Shown: positions 25,301 through 34,600 of the stretch, piece after piece
How positions within the stretch are numbered: position 1 is the stretch's first letter
Layout: each line of letters begins with the position of its first letter
Assembly (NCBI RefSeq): GCF_032854445.1
Contig: NC_088303.1
Location: forward strand, 25,429,501 to 25,493,500
Source of the DNA: Liolophura sinensis
Taxonomy: Eukaryota; Mollusca; Polyplacophora; Chitonida; Chitonidae
DNA length: 64,000 nucleotides
Direction: 5' to 3'
Position numbers and translations under genes: made by a program
The notes under the pieces: model-generated
Told to the model about the DNA's origin: nothing
Databases searched by the model: none
What the model saw: only the letters and a program-made list of their open reading frames with translations

Positions 25301-26890
25301 ACGGTGTGCTCAGCCACAAGACAATTTTAATTGCAGGTAAATTATCAGGTAAATGTCACGAAGGGAAATGTAGACTTTTAGTTTAAGAAATATGACGTCC
25401 TATGAGCTTACCCAGCAGCCACGAGCAAATGTACCCCTAGAGCGGCAAATGTACCACTAGAGATTTTTTCATTCAAGTCTGAATTTTAATCCATGACTTC
25501 TTCGATGGATTAAGTTTAGACGATGGTGGTTGATCTTTATTTCGCATATTCCTGTCATTCACTGGTAGCCATTTGGCACTTATATTAGGCAGGTACGACT
25601 CTACATCAACCCTCCCACCTACACGTTTAACATTTATCACCATTCAGAGAAAACTCTGTTGATTTAATAGGTTAAAATGCAAAACATACGAGACCGAATA
25701 ATATTTTTCTACTTTAGGATCATTTTAATGCTATAAATAGTAGATAAATAATAATTTTGAGCTATATTTGGTAAATACAGAAACAATTGATTTGACTAGC
25801 GAATATGTTATATTGTCAAAAAAAATTCTGGTAGAACCTCATTATTTTATTCTTGCACAAGACATTGGGAGTACATAGTCCCATTATGGATGCCTGTGGT
25901 AAACTTGCATATACATGTACGGTTATGATCTGAGTATAGCGTTATTTCTGTGCATGCACGGTTCATAGCTCCCCATTGTGTCCGAGACAAAACCTTTTGA
26001 AGCACTTATCCTATCTTATCGTATTACTTATCGTATCTGGGATACTACGTAAACACAAAACAAATCTTTTTAAGGCATTTGCTCTGGGATACTACGTAAA
26101 CACATCAGGGCAGTATGTACTTTAACTGACACCGACAAGTCGATTAGCTTTTACGGATATGTGTGCACGTAAAGGTTAAAGGATTTCACAACGTGGGTCA
26201 CATATGGATTCAAGCTCGGGTCTCTGCAGCCGAAGTCCAGCGATCTACCAACAGAGCAAAGTGAATTTTCCGTTAGCTACTGCTAGTATAAGCACTGGAA
26301 AGCTGCTCTTCTAGCATAATCACTGGAATGCTGCTCCTGTTTCATGGTTTACGCTTCCAAAAATGAGTCACGGCTTTTTTTTTAACCTGCTGTCCTCAAG
26401 TTTGTCAAAGCTGTATGCTACAAGTGCAAAAACAATTTCCTTTAATCCTGAGGTCATTTTGACTTGATATCACCGAGATAATTGTGAATAATGAAGACCA
26501 TAACACCACAATTAATCAGAATGTAACTGGCACATCGAAAGCATCCGAACTTCTCTAGCTGCCATTATCTGATCGAGTCGACTGCTCTCGACATAGTTGG
26601 AAAACAGTATCACCTCGTGCAACGTGAGGCAAGGAAATCTACAATCAGCAGCCAGGTCCAGTAACACAGTCACGGTATTCATAATGGCGGTTGATAAAGT
26701 TCATATGATGTCCGACTTTATTAGCCGGTATCTTGGGCGGTTATTTATTCACAAGACAAAAAATTACTTTTAAACTAACGTTTTAATACAAACCGCCCAA
26801 AAACTAAGAAAGTACTAGTATATACAGTACTAAATTAAGACGGAGCCATGCAAAGAGAGACAGTTTTCAATAATGATGGGAAAAGCAGAA
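22383..26890 (+). repeat. segmental duplication, copy B
   Basis: Collinear with 17005-21505. Blocks found only here are about 23505-24110, 24404-24696 (contains a SINE tail) and 24955-25130. The first may equally be a deletion from copy A. Part of copy A around 20620-21390 is not matched here. Confidence 0.85.
24404..24480 (+). repeat. SINE 3' end, copy B only
   Basis: CACCATAATGCTAGCCACCG to CACCAATCAAACAAATAAAT. It lies in the 24404-24696 block that interrupts sequence continuous in copy A. Confidence 0.7.
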
Positions 26891-27019
26891 AAAATTATAT
26901 TAAAAATTATATCTCATTAAGATTTCGGAAAATTGCATATCAGTGAAAAACATACGATAACAACGGTTCAAATATGGACAGTTTCATATCATCCCTCACA
27001 TCAGTCACAGGGTCGAAGG

Positions 27020-27345
27020 ACTAGCGACTGACATGATGGTCGAGGACTGATACGGCGATGGAGGGTTGATATGGGCTATTGCAGGAAAATGCTCAGTAGC
27101 GAAGAAATCACTAAAATGAAGTATATTACACCTCTGTGAGACCGTAAAACATGGGGATGGGGAATAGGCACAAGAGCCTATACCTCTGTGGTACGGTAAA
27201 ACATGACATCGAGATTGCTACAACAATGCACAGCTGTGTGAGACACCGTATAACATGGTGATTAGGCGGGCGAGGGAGGAGGAGGCTTGTATGGTTGGTA
27301 GGGGTGTTAGTCTCAACAATGTACACCTGTGTGGAAACCCAAAAC
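27020..27345 (-). repeat. reverse 21 bp repeat and 54 bp minisatellite
   Basis: 27030-27070 is a reverse scrap of the 9019-9140 repeat. 27126-27345 holds about four strongly diverged units of the 6425-7830 minisatellite in reverse orientation. Confidence 0.65.
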
Positions 27346-28485
27346 ATATGGAATCACACAAGCTAACCGCGATCACCCGTATTCACCTAATTGGGTGACT
27401 GACTTCGAGGTATATCCCCAGCTTGCCGCAAATAGTCACTATTAAATAAAGTTCGAATTACACAGACTGAGTTCTAATTACATCAGGTGAAGTATAAAAT
27501 TCCTCTCATTACGATATTTCACCATTAGTCTATTTGGACGCCAAAGAAGCTGTGTTTATTATTAAGGTGAGCTTTACTTTTTTTTACGAGCCTTATGCGG
27601 CTCCTCAAAAGTCATGTACAAAGGTTGTGCTAGGACAAAATAGATTCCTTATGAATAACAACTTCTTGTTTATTAAGCACACGACGTTTCGATGCCGATA
27701 CTAGCATCAGTTTTCTAGCATCATGCCCAACTCTCAGCTTTTAAGTGCCATTGAAAGAAAAAATTTCTTTCAGTGTATTACACTGTAACTGGAGGGTTTG
27801 GGAGGGAAAGAAACAAAACAATTAATTTTGAAAAAGCAAAGGATTTTATAACTGGTGTTTTCCCTAATGTTGATACATTACTGATTTTCCATCTTTGAAG
27901 GTCTTTTTCTATTCTATGAAGATTGTATATTTTCCGTATGTTATTAAATTCCACAGTTGAAAAAGGGCCTGGCACGTTAAGATAGAGAATCGGGCCTAGA
28001 GAGGTCCGAAAAGAAAGTGAAAATTTGAAACTTCAAGCACAATTCTGCAAATTTCCTAATCATAAGTATAAAGCTTGACCGAAACGCCAATAAAAGTTAT
28101 GTGGTCATAAAAAAGATGATTAATGATGATTAATAACATTCTCAAAATGCTCTTTCCATCAAAAACGCCATTTTATTTTTGTTGAAACGAGGTGTTGTCT
28201 TTTTAATTTATTGTATGAAGAAACAGAAAAATATTTTTACTCAAACTTTCACGTATGTATTCTTGCGGCCTGCTAAAGTTCCCTCTTGGCAAGCTTAAAA
28301 CCCGTATTTCTACCGAAATGTGTGCGCAAATGAAGTCACTGTGGAGGACAGATAACACTTTGAGACAGAGTCCGAATTCTAGTTGTCCTTTTCCTTTTAT
28401 TTGGAAACATACTTTTGTTTGAGTAAAGATATAGGCCAGGTTGTATTAATTGTTACCCTGCATTAGAATCGATAATTGTGAATTA
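27346..28485 (+). repeat. third copy of composite repeat arm
   Basis: Matches 10720-12280, interrupted by the retroelement fragment at 27640-28130. Matching ends near 28485, about 70 bp upstream of the Ly6 start codon. The copied arm is therefore the immediate upstream neighbour of that gene, and part of it could serve as promoter-proximal DNA. Confidence 0.7.
27640..28130 (-). mobile_element. Penelope-like retroelement 3' fragment (tentative)
   Basis: On the minus strand this shows the coding-like remnant shared with 4320-4660, then a hairpin (GATGC at 27691-27695 pairing with GCATC at 27704-27708) next to CGAAACGTCG. That arrangement recalls the hammerhead-like pseudo-LTR of Penelope-like elements, although the full hammerhead core is not present. 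The matching arm at about 11885 lacks the insert, which supports insertion or retention of a mobile unit here. Confidence 0.5.
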
Positions 28486-28557
28486 TGATAGAATCTTACG
28501 TAAAGAAGTAAATGATCTTAAATTAAAGCTGCTGATCTGACCTCCATTGCTAGAAGA

Positions 28558-28627
28558 ATGGATCGTTTCTCAAGACGATTGTTGATCGCGGCCATGTGTC
28601 TGGCTGTCAGTGTCCCCGGCGCGACAG
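28558..28627 (+). CDS. Ly6 gene exon 1 (signal peptide)
   Basis: ATG at 28558-28560, with the donor GTATGA starting at 28628. The exon codes only the signal peptide and the first base of Gly24. No closer upstream ATG is in frame. The 5' untranslated region and promoter are not resolved. Confidence 0.8.
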
Positions 28628-31600
28628 GTATGACTATGATAAGTTACGTTTTAGACATGATAAATTAAGAATTCATCCCTGGTAGTTTACATTGATTTCC
28701 TTTAAATTTTAAATAACAATCAACCATATAAATAAATGTTCTACATAATGTGTAAATCTAGCCACATGACGTATAACATTATATAAAATGAGGATATGCA
28801 ATAAATGAGACTTATGACAAAGTATCAATGCTTTGTGAGCCTTGAATTCAACCCATTTTAGTTTATGAGGCAATGCCGAAGATCCATATTTGCTCATCAT
28901 GTTAGACTTTTCCTATTTACCAAGAATATCTCAAATTATTGCCTCTCGGAAAATATCAAACTTGTACCTCTATTATTCATACTGTTAAAATGATTTCAGA
29001 GTTTGAGAGTTCTACAGTTTCTAGAGTTATAAAGCATTATAAAATTTAGGAACCTTATGATGATTTTGAACGGTAGTTAATGAAAAGTATATAATTGTAC
29101 TAGCGGTCTGGTTTCTTTAATAATTTGACTTTCTTTTTCTGTTTAGATATTTATTTGTTTATTTGTGGACGGGTAGAGGGGTGAGGGTAGGTTGAGTTAG
29201 GGAGGTAGACAAATTCTTTGGAATGTCTGAATTTAGGGAAATTCTGAAATTGCTATAATATCAAGAAATAAACAGCCACCCATACCACTGTTTGTCAATA
29301 GCTGGATTTACGCAGACTTTTTCTGTTTTTTACGAGAAGAAATCCTGACCATTGCAAAAATCCGACCCGTGGTAAATAAAAAAAAAACCAATACCTGTTT
29401 CACCCAGAATAGGAGGATTTTGCCCTGTCAAATAAGTAGTATATATGACGGGTGTTTTGGAGCAGCGCTGGCTCCGACGTGCATAACTAATTGCTACAAA
29501 AACTTATGTACACAGGCGCGCTTCGACGTTCATAGTAATATATGTCCCCCCCCCCACCAAAACACACACACACACACCACCACCACGCAAGAAGAGGGGT
29601 AAGAAGAGGAAGGCCATTGGGGAAGAATTTGACCCATCGGGGGCTGTGGGCCTTCTCCAACGCCACCTCCTAAGCCAACCGACAAGGGCGGCCTCAAAGA
29701 GTGGATGAAAAAGCATCTCCAGGCTTTGGGCGCGCCGTTGGCAAGCTGGCTGGGAAAGGGGCTGCAGCGCTGCCTGGCATTATCGGCAGTGTTCTGTCAT
29801 GGCTGCTGAACCTTCTCGGCAAAACAGCTGGATGGCTAGCCGAGAATGTTTGGGCTCTGGTTTGGGCTCTGTTTGGCCCGTTTCTCGTCGCCATACAAGG
29901 CTGGCTAATGTAGGGACCACAAAAGCAGTAATCCAATAGTACCCCCGCTACCACGAGAGTTGTCTTCTCCGCATCGTGGTTGTACGGCGCTAACGGGAAT
30001 GAGTCGTCTAGCGGGCCTTTAAGCTGTTGTGTTTGTGCTGTGGGCACGTTGGGCGGGGGGACAGCTTCTTGCGGCTTTACAATCCTGCGTTTTCCGCCAT
30101 AGAAGGTGGCACTTCGATGTTCACACCCTCATTGCCGCCTAGCTTCTGACCGGCCGTGGTCACGACGATTTTGTTGTCGTTGGCCATCTGACCGACCCGC
30201 AGAAGCATGTCGCTGTTATACAGGTTTATGCCGACGGCACTACCGGCGTACTGTTGCAAGGCCTGGTAGCGTTTAACAGCGGACGGTAGGTCGACCGGGG
30301 TGGAAATAACATCTTCGATGTTGGCAAGAAACTGCTTCTGTGCGTCGAACGCCGTCCCTGTCCCAAGAATTCGCGTCCTTGTTTGCGAATGGGCTAAAAT
30401 AGCCCAGACGTATGTCCGGATGTAATCGTTTAGGCGTTCTACGCCCGGCTGAGTGAACACCAAGAATGTGTCGAGAATGAACGATGCCCAGGCGTCCACA
30501 CCGTCCTTTTCTATGTAGTCTACGTGCAGAACGCCGTATTTTCTAAGAAACGACATCTTGCTCGGATCAAAGGTTCCGTCGCCAACAGGGTGGTATTCTG
30601 ATGTTGGTCAAGTAATAATAAGCTACCCCGAGACCGTGATTTACGCCATCCCGCCTCCAGTCCGTACGTGGGAAGACGTAGAACTCGCCGTTTTTCATAG
30701 GCCCAAGCGTTGTCGAAGGGTAGGGTTCCACGATCCAGACCTGGTACTAGACGTGTAATGAGAACAGGACCTTCATTACGGGGTCGGTGGCGTAGTTGTG
30801 CACCAGACTGCAAAGTTCAGCTGGTTCTGCACAAACTGCATAGGGTTGGCATTCCAGGTCTGAACGATGGCATTGTTGGTTACTTTCGGTAAGCGGTACT
30901 TCTGGAACACATCTGCGAATTGGGCCTGGAAGGCCTCACCCTCGCTCACGCAGATGTCAGGACATGTGAGATGGTGTGCGTGGGTTTGGATGCTATGTGA
31001 CGGGCCGGCCTTATAAGTAGTCTCTCTATTAAAGCTAAAGGCCGTTCAGTTCATTGTGGCGCAAAGTTCTGTATACACTAAACATGTTTGTCAGCTTCTC
31101 TGATGTTCAAAACGGCAGTGCAGTCTAGGCAACCGTGATCGCCGTCTAATGGTGGCCCTTCTTGATCCCATGCTATACCCCCCCCCCCCCTGCGCGGGCG
31201 AACATTCACACCGGGATGGGCTTCCTACTGGATGGCGAGAAAATTGAAGTGCCGAAAGGTTACTATAATGTCTGCACGCTTAACAAGGAAGTATTTCGTC
31301 CGCTAGATATCTCACTGAGGATGAACGAAGCCACCGGTCGTGTTCTATCCTGGTAAACACGCCTCACTAATGATGCAAGAACTTGCTCCAATCTTGGAAT
31401 TCGGGGACGCGCTCATAAATGGGATTTCAGAGGGATATAAGCTTCCTTCGTTCATAAGGAGGTCTACGTGAATTTGGATGTAGTGAGCAGTTTAAATTCA
31501 GAGAATGCGCTGATATCCTCGGCTAGTAGCCACGGTCACCGTTGCACACTCCTTCAGTGTGTTTCAGTAACGGGCGAAGGAATATTATTGTGTTTTTCCC

Positions 31601-34600
31601 CAACCTACAGTACAAACCCTTGCACTCGGGCCATTCAGAGAATGTGATGATATCCTCGGCTAGTAGCCACGGTCACCGTTGCACACTCCTTCGGTGTGTT
31701 CCAGTAACGGGCGCTGGGGCTTTTACACGCATCACGACATAACCTCATAGCAATAGTGGACGCAGCCGGCCCTCGCTCTACATGTTTGGCATTGTCCGAC
31801 TTGGCAGACGTCTCGGATATCGGGCTTCAGGGACAGGAAGGTACAGTCTACGCCTTCCAGTCTGCAGTTTGATTGCAGTTGAAGGGGGGCGGGGGAGAAG
31901 TCAGAACCTGACACGTTCGATTCCCTTCAAGACGTCTCAGCCACAGCGGAGAGCGTGCGCAAACCACCTTCTGAGGCAACCGGAGCACAAAAGCTCTCCT
32001 TAGTCCGCTTTGACGACCCGTGACCCCGATTGGTTGACCCTGTAATCCATTCCAAGCAACCGGACCGGAGGTGAAGAAGGTGATCACCTGCGACTCCGCC
32101 TTTGTGTTTGAAGGTTAGATGGCCGGCAGAACACAATTATAAGGCCGTCAGGATAATCGTGAAAACTCCGCCGCAGGGATTTTTCTAATTCAGGGAGAAA
32201 AAGTCGTTGAGAGCTCTCTGGAAAAAGTAAGAATCGTCGCAGCTGACCGCATGGATGTCGGAACGATCTATCTCAATAAATCTATCAAACTTCGGCGTTT
32301 GAGGGGAGGTCAGTATGAAGGTGATTTAGACATAATCGCTGCCACTATATAATATGCACTATGGGTCTGTACCCAACGATGGTAGATGAGGACTCCTTGA
32401 CACCGACAGCTCCGACAGAGAGTGTGGTTGCATCTTCAGCGCAGGATGGCAGCGCCCGTCGCCTGCAGTATATTAGCGCTATACAAAAGCAGTTAGAGAC
32501 AGAGAGAGACGCCAGGTGGGTTTTATATAAGAAGTACCGCCGTGGTGTGAATGTCGCGGACGCTTTTGATTCGGCTATGATGGTTGGATCTTTCAGCATC
32601 CGCAGCATTTCGGACTCCGAGTTTAATCAGATCATTTCGGAGAGGACCAACTACCGTGACCTCAAACGGCGTTACGCACACGCAGTTAGAAATCGTTCAA
32701 CTCCGTACAGATCGACCAAAACGTGAAAGAAGAACTTCTGGCGCGTGGTCGGGTGTTGGAACGTGCGGAGCTGAAAAAAAACACCTGTCCGCGTCTTAGT
32801 GGGTACGCTAAGTTGTTGGGCAATTAGCACCGCTCCGTCATTAGACGCCCCTCCACCCTGTACTACCCGGAAAACATATTAGTACTCCACCACTGGTCAA
32901 CGCACCCTGCAGAGGAAAAAAATATGCCGAAGTGGGAATCGAACCCCCACCCAGCAAAGCCTGGCCGCCTATCTCTACAGGACCCTGTAAAGGAAGAATA
33001 AAAATGTACCCTGGGTGGGGATCGAACCGCCACCTAGCTGAAGCCTGGTCTCATTTTCCCACGGTAGCCCTGCAAGTAAAGCCATGTCTACCTTAGATAC
33101 CGTGGCCCTGCATGAGCGCCTGTCTGTGTATATACAGTGGGGCTGATTCTATTACCACACACTCAAACAGGATGCTCTGTGTACACATTTTCTGAATAGC
33201 AGTATGTCAATTACAGTCTCCCTCTAGCCGGAGTTCGCCTTGCAAGGTTAGTGAAGCTAACAATCACATAGACAGGCGGTCCTGTAGAAATACCGTTGCT
33301 ATGGGTGTTGTCTACTTAGGATACCCCGCTCCTGGTAACACTCAACCAGGATGTTTTGTCGGACCTGAAGAACAGTCTCTATAAACAGGATGCAAGATTA
33401 GTGGGCCCTGCTGACATACTGTACATGTAGTGTACACCTAAGGTATAGGATTTCCAGGTTGCTGTGTGTTTGGCAACGTTGTATATACTACTATGAACGT
33501 CGGAGCGCGTCTGTCTAAGTTTTGTGGCAATTAGTTATGTACGTCAGAGCCAGATCACCCGTCATATATACTACTCAAATATCATTTGGATTAAATGCAT
33601 ACTGAATCGATAATTCCCCTCTTTTTCCGCATGGTTATCAATTTTGCGTAGTGCTATCAACGATTGACTAGCGAGTCTTTTTTTTCCAGGTCTCCAGTGC
33701 CTTTCCTGTCAGTACATCAAATTAGGGTCATCGGAAAAAATCGTGGAAGCAGCTTTTTCCAGTTTGATATCAAAGTCTAACGACGAATGCCAGGGAAGTG
33801 TGAGCGAAGCCACCCCAGGGGTCACTGTTCAAAACTGCTCGCCTGTGATAGGACTGAAGGCGATGTGTGGAAAACTGGACACCACGGTTTATGCCTCTGC
33901 CTCATCAAGTATGTATTACTCTTCTTGCAACTACATCCCTTCTCACCAGTCACATCAGAGAATTAATCGTGAATTTAGGTTCATTCCGTTGTGTTCAGAA
34001 CACTTTTATGAATCTACCTTAAACAAGCGTGCGAAAAGACACCTTAATGAATGTCTCAGCGTTTTCAGATTAAATCACAAGATTAAAAAAGTTCAAGATT
34101 TCAAGGATCAAGCCCAGAGGTGTGGTTTGTGACGTCATTTCAGTTTTAAAGTAATCTGTCCGCAAGCAGTGAGATACTGAATATCACTCCCATATCTCTT
34201 GCATGACTTACAAAGAAGATGCCATCATTTCCTATATTCATCATGTCACTTCCGGTTTGCTAAAATTAATTTCCAGGCTTAGGTCAACCTTATATCGTAC
34301 CATGCAAGTCTTTTCAATGTGCGATGGAAACCACAGCGGAAAACAGGCAACAGAGACTCGATCTTGGACTATAGTGTGGTACAAACCCTATAATTCTAGA
34401 TTTTCTAGTTTTCATTCTCCAGGGAAATTTTGCATTTATTCAAAATGAGGAATATTCGGAAATATAATAAAAATGACGTATTTTACAAATATAAGATATG
34501 CACCAATGAGTTCAACAGAATAAATTTCATACAACCATCTGTACAAATTACCGACCAGTTTCATTGGTTACATCCACTTCCGGTAAACTCCGGATAAAAA

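Larger units (their letters stand above)
29435..33575. mobile_element. non-autonomous Polinton/Maverick-like element
   Basis: A 4141 bp element is bounded by inverted repeats that start AGTAGTATATATGACGGG and flanked by the direct repeat CAAATA at 29429-29434 and 33576-33581. A 6 bp target duplication and ends beginning AG are known Polinton hallmarks; full elements are about 15-20 kb. The interior is much more GC-rich than the host intron. It holds at least five decayed ORFs arranged on both strands, some resembling an uncharacterised protein set I recall from cnidarian and mollusc genomes. I see no protein-primed DNA polymerase, retroviral-type integrase, packaging ATPase or cysteine protease. 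The copy is therefore internally deleted and would need helper enzymes. Every recognisable ORF is broken or fragmentary. Confidence 0.8.

Noticed and set aside
27681-27715. Functional hammerhead ribozyme
   Set aside because: The GATGC/GCATC hairpin and GAAAC are present, but the conserved CUGANGA core is not complete.
29504-29716. Minus-strand 70-codon ORF with glycine and valine runs
   Set aside because: It is the antisense of the poly-C, CA-rich and hydrophobic-gene sequence; low-complexity shadow.
29435-33575. Complete autonomous Polinton
   Set aside because: Far shorter than 15-20 kb and no polymerase, integrase, ATPase or protease motif is visible in any frame.
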